Assembly: GCF_905220995.1 (NCBI RefSeq)
Contig: NZ_CAJNBJ010000003.1
Coordinates: 1-64,000 of the forward strand
Source of the DNA: Nitrospira defluvii
GTDB lineage: Bacteria > Nitrospirota > Nitrospiria > Nitrospirales > Nitrospiraceae
Direction: 5' to 3'
Length of the DNA stretch: 64,000 nucleotides
A program made the position numbers and the translations under genes. How positions within the stretch are numbered: the first letter of the stretch is position 1; every line of letters begins with the position of its first letter. Of the stretch, positions 30,264 to 39,292 are shown one piece after another. The notes under the pieces are model-generated. The model ran no database searches and had not been told where the DNA came from. It saw nothing but the letters and a program-made list of their open reading frames with translations.

Positions 30264-31706
30264 TTACGATTTTGCTGGAGATACGGTAGCGCCAAGGCTT
30301 TCTGCCCATTGTTGCTGGAAGCGCTCGTAGGACAGGAGGAGTCGGTCCTGCATGGCCGCTGCAATCGTTTGCCTGGCTTTGAGGTGGACCAGAATTTCGT
30401 GAACCTTGTGCATGCCGAATCGTTCAATCAAGTAATGGGTGGCGCCATTGGCTACATGATAGGCCACGTTCACCTTGTCCGTCGGTAAATCTTCCCAACT
30501 CCCCTCAAGCGTAGCCAGCGGAATCAGGCTCTGTTCTCCCTGCGGCACACTCGTAATCTCATGCCAGGAATCACCGGCAAGTTGCATGGCTAATCCTTCA
30601 TTCAGCCACGTGGGAATTGATCCGGCGGTCGCGCCCAATTCCTCATGAATCAATGCATGAACAAATTCGTGCCGGAGGACTCTCGTCAACCAGGTGCGAT
30701 CTGTCGCAGCACCCTGAGTGGGAATCTGGATGCGTCCGAGCACCGGATCGAACAGTCCATCCGCCCAAATTGGACTTCCGGTGGCACCTTGGAATTGACT
30801 CTTTGCGAGAAGCACGACCATGATCGGCCTTGATGGGAAGAAATGTAATCGTTGACCGATTTCTCGATACGCCTCCTCGAGGATGTCGAGAACCACCGTC
30901 CACGTTTCCGGATCCTCGGCCCCATCATATTTGACGGTGAAGTGGACGCTACTGTGACTGGAAAACTTTCCCTCCACCTTTTCTGTGCGGTGCACCTTGG
31001 CAGTGACGGCTTTGACGTACGACTGCAGACCAGGATCTTTCTTGAGTCGATCCTTGGCTTGCGCCAGATGTTTTCCCGCCTCTGTAAGACGATCTTTTTC
31101 CTGTAGGAGATCCGCGAGCGCAACGTGTGGAAACGGTTCGTCAGGAGTCAAGGTCACAACTTTCTGCAAAAATTCTTCAGTAAGAGCGGGGTCCCGGAGG
31201 CCCCAATAGGCGTGGGCGAGGTTGAGATGGGCCACTGGGTTTTGTGGATCAAGGGCGACGGCCTTTTTGAAGGCTTTTACGGACACTTCGGTTCCACCGG
31301 TCTTTTCTTGAAGAATTCCTAGGTTGTTCCACAATATCGCGATGTGGCGCTTCGTGGCAGATTCCGTCAGAATTGAGGCAGGCAGTTCGGCAAGTTTGAC
31401 CTCCGCTGCGCTGATATTGTGTTTCTCAAGCTCCTCGTGAATTGCGCCAAGCAGTTCGGAGTGTCGGGGCACTGGTATGCTGACGGGATCGATGGTTCGG
31501 GATCGCTTGAGCTCTCCAAGGGGAGCGGATGGGGGAGGTGCCACCGGGGCTGTGGGCGCGGTGGCGCCCTCTTCTGCAACGATTTGTGCCGGCGGTGCCG
31601 GAGTGTCGTGAAAATACCGAGGTTTGAGCCACGTCTGATAGAAAATAAAGATGGCAATCAGCACGGCCATTGGCCCGAGAATATGCTTGATATTACGTCG
31701 ATACAT
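30264..31706 (-). CDS. Membrane-anchored TPR protein with zinc peptidase domain
   Basis: A 480-residue protein with one N-terminal transmembrane anchor (about 10-27), a Pro/Ala-rich linker (about 35-65), a TPR region (about 85-235) and a C-terminal peptidase MA-like domain. The zinc site is HEFVHALIHEELG near 355, followed by a downstream Glu in WLNEGLAMQLAGD, the gluzincin arrangement. It probably works in the periplasm on unknown substrates. AAGGA six bases before the ATG at 31706 fixes the start. Confidence 0.82.
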   Translation of the reverse strand: MYRRNIKHILGPMAVLIAIFIFYQTWLKPRYFHDTPAPPAQIVAEEGATAPTAPVAPPPSAPLGELKRSRTIDPVSIPVPRHSELLGAIHEELEKHNISAAEVKLAELPASILTESATKRHIAILWNNLGILQEKTGGTEVSVKAFKKAVALDPQNPVAHLNLAHAYWGLRDPALTEEFLQKVVTLTPDEPFPHVALADLLQEKDRLTEAGKHLAQAKDRLKKDPGLQSYVKAVTAKVHRTEKVEGKFSSHSSVHFTVKYDGAEDPETWTVVLDILEEAYREIGQRLHFFPSRPIMVVLLAKSQFQGATGSPIWADGLFDPVLGRIQIPTQGAATDRTWLTRVLRHEFVHALIHEELGATAGSIPTWLNEGLAMQLAGDSWHEITSVPQGEQSLIPLATLEGSWEDLPTDKVNVAYHVANGATHYLIERFGMHKVHEILVHLKARQTIAAAMQDRLLLSYERFQQQWAESLGATVSPAKS

Positions 31707-31737
31707 AGGTGTCCTTCCATGAGTCCTACAAGAACCC

Positions 31738-31766
31738 ACTCTAGCACCCGGTCTGGGGAGGGCCAA
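31738..31766 (-). promoter_or_regulatory. Promoter of the TPR/peptidase gene
   Basis: On the minus strand TTGGCC (31766-31761) and TAGAGT (31743-31738) are 17 bases apart, about 30 bases before the start codon. Confidence 0.5.
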
Positions 31767-31865
31767 GGAAAGTTGGAAAAGCCGTCGCGTTCCGGTGAGT
31801 GGCCGCCGCCATGAGGGGGCGATCGTTGAGCGGCCGGAAGGGCTGTGATACCATCCCGCACCAGG

Positions 31866-34406
31866 ATGCCACGTCCTGATTTTCCTCATGTTTGCGATCC
31901 CCTCCGAGCATTTCTGCATCGTGTGATTCGACCCATTGAGTTCGCCTGCCGTGATGCCCATGCTCATCTTCAAACTGTCAAGAATCTCGACCGTTTCGTC
32001 TCCGAGCAGGTGATCGGGGCGCTAGGCGAGCATGTTTATCCTCGAGCAGTCGAGGTTGAGCTACTCTCGCTCCGCAACCTGTTTGTCGATTTTTACACGC
32101 GACTCACACCAGCCGAACAGCGGGATCGTCTGACCCAAGCGTTCGCGCTTCTTCGCCGACTGCAAGATGGGGAGAGTATGATCCAGCCCTCGCCAGTGAT
32201 TCCCACAACGCACCAGCCGCCGCCGATCCCGCTGAGTGACGATCCACCAAGGCCCTTGTGGGAGCTGTCGATTCAATTTGTGAAGGGGGTTGGTCCGAAA
32301 CGAACGATACTGCTGCAACGATTGGGAATTAGCACGGTCGAGGAGGCATTGTGGACCTTGCCCTGGCGGTATGACGATCGATCGGTGGTCACGCCGGTTG
32401 CCAAGCTGGTTCCCGGAGGCATTCACTGCGTGTGCGGAGTGATCATTCGAGCGGAATCGACCCGCGCGCGGTCGCGTCGACTGTCGATCCTTGACGTGTC
32501 CGTGCAGGACGCAACCGGTACAGTCCATGCCGTGTTTTTTAATCAACCCTACCTGGAAGAGGTCCTGAGAGAGGGGGGGCGGGTTATGATGGCCGGACGG
32601 GTGGTCGCCGGCAGGCGTGGATGGATGGATCTGCGCTTGGAAGCCACGCAATTTGAAGTGTTGAGCGGGGCTGACGATGAGTTGCTGCATGTCGGGCGGA
32701 TCGTGCCCATTTATCATGAGACAAAAGGTTGGACTTCCCGTCAGATGCGAGTTCTCCTGCACAGCCTGCTGGCTGAGCACGGGGGTAACCTGGAGGAAGT
32801 CCTGCCGCTGTCTGTACGGGCGCGGCACCGGTTGCCGCCGATCGGTGAGGCAATACAACAGGTGCATTTCCCGGCATCGGATACTGACCTTGCATCTCTC
32901 GATCACGGGGTAACCGCTGCCCATCGCCGGTTGGCATTTGAAGAGCTGTTCCTCTTGCAGGCGGCCATGGCGCTTCGGCAGCGGGAATTGAAGGAGGAAC
33001 GCAAGGCATTCCGTTTCAATCCTCAGGCCGAGCCACTGAAGGAGCTTGCTCGGCGGTTGCCCTTCACACTGACTGCCGCTCAGGAGCGGGTGTGGCGGGA
33101 AATCCAAGCCGACATGGTCACATCCAGGCCGATGAATCGGTTGGTGCAGGGGGATGTCGGTTCCGGAAAGACCGTTGTCGCGCTGCACGCGTTAGTGATG
33201 GCGTGCGGGTCAGGCTGTCAGGCTGCGCTGATGGTTCCCACAGAAATTCTGGCTGAGCAACATTATCTGACACTCAAGCCGCTCTTGGAGTCGGTGGGCC
33301 TCAACGCGGTATTGTTGACTGGTAGCGGAAAAACGAAAGCGCGTCATGCCGTGCTGCAGCAGGTAAGATCCGGCAAAGCCCAGGTGGCGATCGGCACGCA
33401 TGCCTTGATTCAGAAGCGGGTGCAATTTGCGCGCTTGGGTCTCGTGGTCGTCGATGAACAACATAAGTTCGGCGTGCTGCAGCGAAAAACCTTGCTCGAC
33501 AAGGGGTATCAACCGGATGTCCTGGTCATGACGGCCACCCCGATTCCGCGTACATTGGCAATGACGGTTTATGGAGACTTGGATGTGTCGGTGATCGACA
33601 TGCTGCCGCCTGGTCGTAAGCCGGTGCGGACGATGCTGTATACGGAGGGGCAACGCCACAAGACCTGGCAGTTGGTGGGAGACGAGTTAAAGGCTGGACG
33701 TCAGGCCTACATCGTGTATCCGTTGGTCGAAGAATCGGAGAAAATCGATCTCAAAGCAGCTATTCAAGGAGCGGAGGAGCTGCGGCAGGATGTCTTTCCA
33801 ACAGTGCAAGTGGGGCTACTGCACGGCAGAATGGCGACGGCCGAAAAGGAACAGACGATGGCGGCCTTCAAGGCCGGCACTATTCAGATCCTGGTGGCGA
33901 CGACGGTGATTGAAGTCGGCGTGGACGTGCCCAATGCAACCGTCATGGTCATCGAACATGCGGAACGGTTCGGGCTGGCGCAACTCCATCAATTGCGGGG
34001 GCGGGTCGGGCGGGGAGCACATCAGTCCATGTGTATCCTCATGGCTTCGTACCCTCCGCGGGAAGCCGGTTCACGGCTCAGCCCTGAGGGGAGTCCGGAA
34101 ACCGACCGTTCCCATGCGCAGCAGAGACTAGCTGCGCTCGTCCGCTCACACGATGGGTTTGTCATTGCCGAAGAGGATCTTCGGATCAGGGGCCCAGGCG
34201 AGTTTCTGGGGTTGCGCCAGTGGGGAATGCCGGAGTTTCGTGCGGCCAATCTGGTGCGGGATGCAGAGCTGTTGGAGCTGGCCAGGCAAGAGGCCTCTGC
34301 GTTGCTGGCGCAGGATCCTCGTCTGACGTTACCGCAGCATCAGATATTCAAGGGTGCTATGTTGCGACGGTGGAAGGGCAAGTTGGCGTTGGGAGCGGTA
34401 AGTTAG
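31866..34406 (+). CDS. recG: ATP-dependent DNA helicase RecG
   Basis: An 846-residue RecG that remodels stalled forks and Holliday junctions. The wedge/OB domain begins near LSIQFVKGVGPKRTILLQRL (about 140). Helicase motifs: GDVGSGKTVVALHA (Walker A), DEQHKFGVLQR, TATPIPRTLA and the C-terminal QLRGRVGRG. It has about 135 extra N-terminal residues compared with E. coli RecG, as in Thermotoga RecG. The start is uncertain: ATG 31866 has only AGG nearby, while GTG 31845 is possible. Confidence 0.95.
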   Translation: MPRPDFPHVCDPLRAFLHRVIRPIEFACRDAHAHLQTVKNLDRFVSEQVIGALGEHVYPRAVEVELLSLRNLFVDFYTRLTPAEQRDRLTQAFALLRRLQDGESMIQPSPVIPTTHQPPPIPLSDDPPRPLWELSIQFVKGVGPKRTILLQRLGISTVEEALWTLPWRYDDRSVVTPVAKLVPGGIHCVCGVIIRAESTRARSRRLSILDVSVQDATGTVHAVFFNQPYLEEVLREGGRVMMAGRVVAGRRGWMDLRLEATQFEVLSGADDELLHVGRIVPIYHETKGWTSRQMRVLLHSLLAEHGGNLEEVLPLSVRARHRLPPIGEAIQQVHFPASDTDLASLDHGVTAAHRRLAFEELFLLQAAMALRQRELKEERKAFRFNPQAEPLKELARRLPFTLTAAQERVWREIQADMVTSRPMNRLVQGDVGSGKTVVALHALVMACGSGCQAALMVPTEILAEQHYLTLKPLLESVGLNAVLLTGSGKTKARHAVLQQVRSGKAQVAIGTHALIQKRVQFARLGLVVVDEQHKFGVLQRKTLLDKGYQPDVLVMTATPIPRTLAMTVYGDLDVSVIDMLPPGRKPVRTMLYTEGQRHKTWQLVGDELKAGRQAYIVYPLVEESEKIDLKAAIQGAEELRQDVFPTVQVGLLHGRMATAEKEQTMAAFKAGTIQILVATTVIEVGVDVPNATVMVIEHAERFGLAQLHQLRGRVGRGAHQSMCILMASYPPREAGSRLSPEGSPETDRSHAQQRLAALVRSHDGFVIAEEDLRIRGPGEFLGLRQWGMPEFRAANLVRDAELLELARQEASALLAQDPRLTLPQHQIFKGAMLRRWKGKLALGAVS

Positions 34407-34445
34407 GCCGCTGATTAGGTTGCCGATCGGGTGAGGAGAGGAAGG

Positions 34446-34772
34446 ATGGGACTTCTGCAACGGTTGAGTCACGATCTTCGCGCCGGATGGGTCACGTTAC
34501 GACATGGTACCGCGAAAGCGGCGACTCGGGCGCTGGAAGAGGGGGAATTGCTTCGGTATCGTCTTGAGCTGCGAAAGGTCGAGCAGCAGTTGAATGATCT
34601 TCATGCCGACATCGGGGAACGGACCATCGAGTTGCACGATCGTGGCGAAGTGGCTGATCGCATTGTGTCCGACGGTGAGATCACACGCCTGATGAAGCAG
34701 GTGCAGACGTTGCAGGACGAACGTACGAAGCTGCTATTGGAAATGAACGACATCACGGTGGACGAAGAGTAA
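34446..34772 (+). CDS. Small coiled-coil protein, unknown
   Basis: A 108-residue hydrophilic protein, almost entirely helical. Residues 30-60 and 80-108 have heptad-like patterns (LRYRLELRKVEQQLNDLHAD and LMKQVQTLQDERTKLLLEM). GGAG lies seven bases before the ATG. It sits between recG and the Ppx/GppA gene with short gaps, so it is probably cotranscribed. No function can be assigned. Confidence 0.7.
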   Translation: MGLLQRLSHDLRAGWVTLRHGTAKAATRALEEGELLRYRLELRKVEQQLNDLHADIGERTIELHDRGEVADRIVSDGEITRLMKQVQTLQDERTKLLLEMNDITVDEE

Positions 34773-34782
34773 GGGCTGTTCG

Positions 34783-35760
34783 ATGACCGTCCATCAAATG
34801 TCTTCCTCGCGACTGTTTGCCGGCATCGACATCGGAACCTTAACCTGCCGTTTACTCATCGCTGAAATCACGTCGTCTGGAACCTTGCGGGCGCGGCATG
34901 CTGATCGGCGCATCCTGCGGTTGGGCCAAGGGGTTGATCGGGACCGCATGCTGCGAACCGACGCTGTGGAGCGTGTGGTGGAGACGTTGAAAGAGTGGCG
35001 TGCGGTGATGGACGGGTACGAGTTGGTGGCCTCCACCGCGGTGGCAACAAGCGCGGTGCGTGATGCCGGGAACCGCGATGAGTTCGTGAATGTGGTCCGA
35101 GAGCGAACAGGGCTTCAAGTTGAAATCATCTCCGGTGAAGAGGAGGCACGCCGAACCATGCTGGGCATCCGATCCGGTCTGCCCGCCGATGTCAACGACG
35201 TGCTGGCCCTCGATATCGGCGGGGGAAGCACGGAATTCATCCTGGATCGACCGGCCCTCTCTCCACTGGTGCGTTCAATCGACATCGGTGTCGTGCGCCT
35301 CTGTGAGCGCGTGTTACACCACGACCCGCCTGCCAGCGATGAGGTTCGTCAGGCACGCGAGTGGGTGCGGAACGAGACAGCTGCCGCTGTGGCAGATCTG
35401 GCATTGCCGGTTGGACTCACGTTTGTGGGGACAGCCGGCACGATCACCGCACTGGCTGCCATGGCGCAGCAGTTACCGGCCTACGAACCGGCTCGAATTC
35501 ACAATTACCGCCTCGCGCGGACGGTGGTGCAGGATTTGGAATCGATGCTGCTGGCACGCACCAAGGCCGAACGTGCGGGACTACCGGGGTTGGAACGCAA
35601 CCGTGAGGACGTCATCGCCGCCGGCGCCATCATCTTACGAACGGTGATGGAGACGGTAGGTATGCCGAGTCTCCTGGTCAGCGATCTTGGGCTGCGTGAA
35701 GGGGTGTTGATTGATTTGGCAAGTCGATTGAGTCAGGATCAGGCCGATTCCCATCATTGA
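34783..35760 (+). CDS. Exopolyphosphatase/guanosine pentaphosphatase family (Ppx/GppA)
   Basis: A 325-residue ASKHA-fold phosphatase with AGIDIGTLTCRLLIAEI, the catalytic-region ISGEEEARR, DIGGGSTEFIL and FVGTAGTITALAAM. It is the short form lacking the C-terminal HD domain of E. coli Ppx. It hydrolyses polyphosphate or pppGpp; which one cannot be told from sequence. Confidence 0.9.
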   Translation: MTVHQMSSSRLFAGIDIGTLTCRLLIAEITSSGTLRARHADRRILRLGQGVDRDRMLRTDAVERVVETLKEWRAVMDGYELVASTAVATSAVRDAGNRDEFVNVVRERTGLQVEIISGEEEARRTMLGIRSGLPADVNDVLALDIGGGSTEFILDRPALSPLVRSIDIGVVRLCERVLHHDPPASDEVRQAREWVRNETAAAVADLALPVGLTFVGTAGTITALAAMAQQLPAYEPARIHNYRLARTVVQDLESMLLARTKAERAGLPGLERNREDVIAAGAIILRTVMETVGMPSLLVSDLGLREGVLIDLASRLSQDQADSHH

Positions 35761-35832
35761 GGTCGTCGCCTGTGACACGACCCGTCGAATGCGAGTTGTA
35801 GCGTGGACACAGATGCTCTCGTCTCGCGGGAA

Positions 35833-37326
35833 TCAGCGCTGTGAGTACCAGCGGAAGCCGCCTTGTTGTTCAGTGAAATTGGCCTGCGGGATTCCGCCCG
35901 GTTTCTCGAGCAGCAGCACTTTGAAATCGATGAGGCCGAACCATGCCGGATCAGCGATGTCATGGTAATGGCAGCCCTGGAGTTTCGGAAGGATGTCGCC
36001 TAACGTTTTGGTAAGTTCACTTTCAGTGTACGCCCTCACGGCGAAGTGTTGCCCGAGCCCCTGACAAAATCGCTGAATGGTATAGGCGGCTCCGGTACAG
36101 AGGACCTTCGTGTCCGGTTTGATCTGCAGAAATTGCGGCAGCGACAGATACCGCTCCTGAAATCCGAGCCAGCGCACTGCTTGCCGCAGATGGCTGTATT
36201 GTACTTCGTATTCGGTATGATGCGGGAGCTTGACGGCTGCGGGCCAGCCCTCTTCGATGCCGAATTCCGTCAGAAATGCTCGGCCTCCCGGTTTGAGGAC
36301 TCGCCAGACTTCGGCAACGAATCGCACCGGTCCCAGGTTGAAGATCACTTCTTCCGGTGGGTCTTGTTCGATCGGTAGCCGCAGCCGTCTGATCCAATCC
36401 AATGCTTCCTGATGTTGCGCGGTCGTGCCCCGTCCTTCCGTGAGTTCCTGACGGCTGAGCTTGACGGGGGTCATATCCGCCATGTTCTCATTGTCGATGA
36501 GGAGGTCGACCGAGTTATCTTTCAAGGGGAGGCATTCCGCATTCGCATGTGTGCCCGTGACGGTCCAGCCGCCGGCCTTGGCTCGTTTTGTCTGCAACTG
36601 TAGGAAGGGGCGGGTGACGTCCAGTGAGATGTAGTGGACACCCTGTTTTTCGAACGGCAACAGTTCCTGCCCTAATTCGCGGGCTACATAGCCGAGTCCG
36701 CCTCCGATTTCCACGATCACCTTCGGCTTCGGTTTGAACCAGCCCAGGCGGCGCAATTGGCGCATGAGCAGGCGTCCGTAGGTGGTGCCGCCCAGCGCTT
36801 CGCAGGGTTCCCGGAATAGGTGAGATACGGTGGTCTCGATCAGGTCAAAGTGGCCGTCCTCAAGGTCGCTTTCCTTGAGTTCGTCGACATGGAACGCCTC
36901 GAGATGTTCTTCGCCCTCGAACTCTTCTTGACCGGACCAGCCTTCCCGGATCTGTTGCAGCAGTAGGTCCCATTTGGCCTTGTGGCGATGCCCCCCCGGT
37001 GGTTCGGTGCCGAAATAGCAGAGAGAATAATTGGGGATCGACCACCGTTCCAGGTGCCAGGAGCCTGGTTGGCCGTCGGGCCCGCAGATCTTGTGGCCGT
37101 ATTTTTCGAGCAGCGCACCGACCGTGATGTGCCCGTTCATGGACGTGAGCATCTCAATCCCCACCCGGTTGAGCCGGACGAGCGGGAAATCGTCGTCAAG
37201 CGGCGCCAGCCACCATTCGTCAAAGGCGTGCTGGTAGGCCACCAGGTCAGGAATGCGCCAGGCAATCAGGTTGAGGACGTCGCCGCTCAGTATGAGCGGT
37301 TGTTGGATGGCGGCTGCAGCTTTCAT
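35833..37326 (-). CDS. SAM-dependent methyltransferase with N-terminal PqqD-like domain
   Basis: A 497-residue protein. Residues 47-76 (PLVRLNRVGIEMLTSMNG and following helix) resemble the conserved part of PqqD / RiPP-recognition elements. The methyltransferase motif I is KVIVEIGGGLGYVARELG (203-220), with later motifs HANAECLPLKDNSVDLLID and VWRVLKPGGRAFLTEFGI. The substrate is unknown. The PqqD-like part could be a true peptide-binding element or a general winged-helix substrate module. It is monocistronic, with no RiPP precursor seen beside it. Confidence 0.72.
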   Translation of the reverse strand: MKAAAAIQQPLILSGDVLNLIAWRIPDLVAYQHAFDEWWLAPLDDDFPLVRLNRVGIEMLTSMNGHITVGALLEKYGHKICGPDGQPGSWHLERWSIPNYSLCYFGTEPPGGHRHKAKWDLLLQQIREGWSGQEEFEGEEHLEAFHVDELKESDLEDGHFDLIETTVSHLFREPCEALGGTTYGRLLMRQLRRLGWFKPKPKVIVEIGGGLGYVARELGQELLPFEKQGVHYISLDVTRPFLQLQTKRAKAGGWTVTGTHANAECLPLKDNSVDLLIDNENMADMTPVKLSRQELTEGRGTTAQHQEALDWIRRLRLPIEQDPPEEVIFNLGPVRFVAEVWRVLKPGGRAFLTEFGIEEGWPAAVKLPHHTEYEVQYSHLRQAVRWLGFQERYLSLPQFLQIKPDTKVLCTGAAYTIQRFCQGLGQHFAVRAYTESELTKTLGDILPKLQGCHYHDIADPAWFGLIDFKVLLLEKPGGIPQANFTEQQGGFRWYSQR

Positions 37327-37407
37327 CGGAAAGGCGATCCACTATGAACGAGAAGCCGCAGCCTACACGAGGCTTGCGCCGACCTGCAAGGACCTCGGTC
37401 GCGCGGC

Positions 37408-37782
37408 CTAGGTCTGCGAGGGGAGCATGGGGGAGTCGGTCACGATGATCATACCGCGCATGATGGGATGGATACGGCATTGATAGGGATAACGACCCGG
37501 AGGCAGGCTGGGAATTGTGTAGGTTCCCCCTGGCTCGACGGCACCGGAATCAAAAGCGCACCGGCCGCTGTCTTCAAAACAACCGTCGTGGGTCACGGTG
37601 TGATGGGTGGGGGTCGGATTATCCCAACGAATGGCACCTCCCGTGATGACGGTTGCCGCCGCCGGCACATAGTAGGGCGAGCCGCTGTCCATCATGACTT
37701 GGGTGGCCGGAGGGGTGGCGAAAGAAGGCCAGGCCAGCACCATGCCCGTGACCAGGCTCAGGAAAGCAAGGTGTGAGTTCAT
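37408..37782 (-). CDS. Periplasmic amicyanin-like type 1 copper protein
   Basis: A 124-residue protein with a Sec signal (about 1-22) and a cupredoxin fold. The first copper His lies in NPTPTHHTVTHDG. The C-terminal ligand loop is YQCRIHPIMRGMI, giving Cys-x2-His-x2-Met as in amicyanin. It should shuttle electrons in the periplasm; the partner is unknown. GGAG lies about 11 bases upstream of the ATG. A TATAAT-like -10 is about 45 bases upstream. Confidence 0.85.
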   Translation of the reverse strand: MNSHLAFLSLVTGMVLAWPSFATPPATQVMMDSGSPYYVPAAATVITGGAIRWDNPTPTHHTVTHDGCFEDSGRCAFDSGAVEPGGTYTIPSLPPGRYPYQCRIHPIMRGMIIVTDSPMLPSQT

Positions 37783-38010
37783 CGAGTGGTTGACTCCAGT
37801 GAATAGATCTATCGCTCATTATACATAGAGACAGCCTCGATGCGGAAGGATTCAGCGTCGTAGGGCGGGCACGAAATGAAGAAGGGGGAAGGACGGGTGA
37901 GTCGTGGGGCTATGGGGTGTACACGGTTGCAAGAACCCGCGTGTTCATGCTAGATGGAGGCCGCTTTACCACCGACGTGCCACGCTGAAGACCTGAGAGG
38001 AGGACGTGGA

Positions 38011-38607
38011 ATGGCAAAGAAGATCGTGAAGAAGAAGAGCGCGGCTGCAAAGGCTGGTCGCCCGAAAAAAGCTGTGGCAAAAAAATCCTCGGCAACAAAA
38101 GCGGCTAAGCCCAAGAAAGCTGTGAAAGCTCCGAAGCCTGCCAAGGCCAAGAAAGCAGCTCAACCTAAGAAGGCTGTTGCCGGGAAGGCAGGAAAGAAGC
38201 CAGCAAAGAAGGTCGTGAAACAGAAGGTTGCCGCGAAGCCTGTCCGGCCGTCCAAACCAAAGCCGGCCATCAAGGCCGCAAAGCCGACGATCAAATCGAA
38301 ACCCAAGTCCAAGCCCGCGGCATCTAAGGCAAAAGCACCGGTCGAATCCCCGGTAGCGGTTCCCGACACGAAACCCGTGAAGCCTGCGGTCCCGGAGGCA
38401 GCCAGGCCGGCCAAGGTAGAGGTGGAACCTCAGCAGTTAGATCTCGACGACGAAGAAGACATGGCGGAAGATCTTGATGAGGTGTCGGAGGACATCGAGG
38501 AAGAGATGGAGGAAGAACTCGGACTCGATGGTGAAGACGACGACGTGGACTATCTCGAAAAATCGGAAGATCTGCTCGACGACGCAGACGAATATCGAAA
38601 CAATTAG
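38011..38607 (+). CDS. Histone-H1-like Lys/Ala/Pro-rich protein with acidic tail
   Basis: A 198-residue protein with no globular fold visible. Residues 1-125 are Lys/Ala/Pro-rich with many KKA, KPKK and AKKS units, like histone H1 tails and AlgP/HctB-type bacterial proteins. Residues 145-198 are very acidic (DLDDEEDMAEDLDEVSEDIE). Such a bipolar protein might bind DNA or RNA and self-neutralise. AGGAGG seven bases before the ATG fixes the start. Confidence 0.75.
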   Translation: MAKKIVKKKSAAAKAGRPKKAVAKKSSATKAAKPKKAVKAPKPAKAKKAAQPKKAVAGKAGKKPAKKVVKQKVAAKPVRPSKPKPAIKAAKPTIKSKPKSKPAASKAKAPVESPVAVPDTKPVKPAVPEAARPAKVEVEPQQLDLDDEEDMAEDLDEVSEDIEEEMEEELGLDGEDDDVDYLEKSEDLLDDADEYRNN

Positions 38608-38812
38608 CCTGTGTTGCTGCCGTGGCTTGATGGGATAGGCTCGGTCACCCCCTCATTGTGGCCGGCCTCTTTTAACCCGTCACGGCTTAGCGGAACAAAT
38701 CCCTTGTGATGACTGATCGCAGCGTGCTGCATCGTCGGACTGCTGGATTTGATGATCTTGGCATGCCTCGTGGGGTTGCCTCCCTCAGTCCTTCTGGCCT
38801 CTGATACCTTGC

Positions 38813-39265
38813 ATGAGCCACTTCCTGTTTATTGCCGGAGCGTTGCGTGAACGGAGCTCGCTGGACAGTGCCGAGCTTCAACTGGGGGCTGGGATCTGGG
38901 GGCTCTGCACGGCCTTAATTCGTGACAATCTTCAAAAGTTCCTGACGCCGGATTCTCACGGGTTGGTGTATGTCCTCAAGGAGGGCATCCGTGCGGAGTT
39001 CTTGATCGTGTCGCCGGTCCAGCCGTTTCAAGCCCTGGACGAGTTACTCAAGGACGAAGTGCGGACAGAGGCCCGATATGGATTTGTGCGAGTGAGACCG
39101 GTGCGACGGTGGCAGGCGCATGCGCCGGATTGTCAGGCATTGCTGCAGCAAGTGCTTGGCATTGAAGAGCAGTCGGAGCTTTCCAGGCGGCTCGCGCTTG
39201 GGATGCACCGACTCACGGATGCGGAGTATCGGACAATCGTCGAACGGTTAGGCCCTGGACAGTGA
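38813..39265 (+). CDS. Hypothetical protein, 150 residues
   Basis: A soluble protein without a recognised family or signal. The start ATG 38813 has no ribosome binding site; GATACC lies a few bases upstream, so it may be leaderless. The C-terminal half has helices typical of small alpha/beta proteins. It converges with the Lon-like gene. Confidence 0.6.
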   Translation: MSHFLFIAGALRERSSLDSAELQLGAGIWGLCTALIRDNLQKFLTPDSHGLVYVLKEGIRAEFLIVSPVQPFQALDELLKDEVRTEARYGFVRVRPVRRWQAHAPDCQALLQQVLGIEEQSELSRRLALGMHRLTDAEYRTIVERLGPGQ

Positions 39266-39292
39266 TCAGCGATTGACGCCTGTATGCTGAGG

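Noticed and set aside
32061-33188. 375-codon minus-strand frame opposite recG
   Set aside because: Antisense to a certain gene and without recognisable content.
38011-38400. CRISPR-like or tandem DNA repeat
   Set aside because: The repetition comes from Lys/Ala codons; there are no constant repeats with unique spacers.
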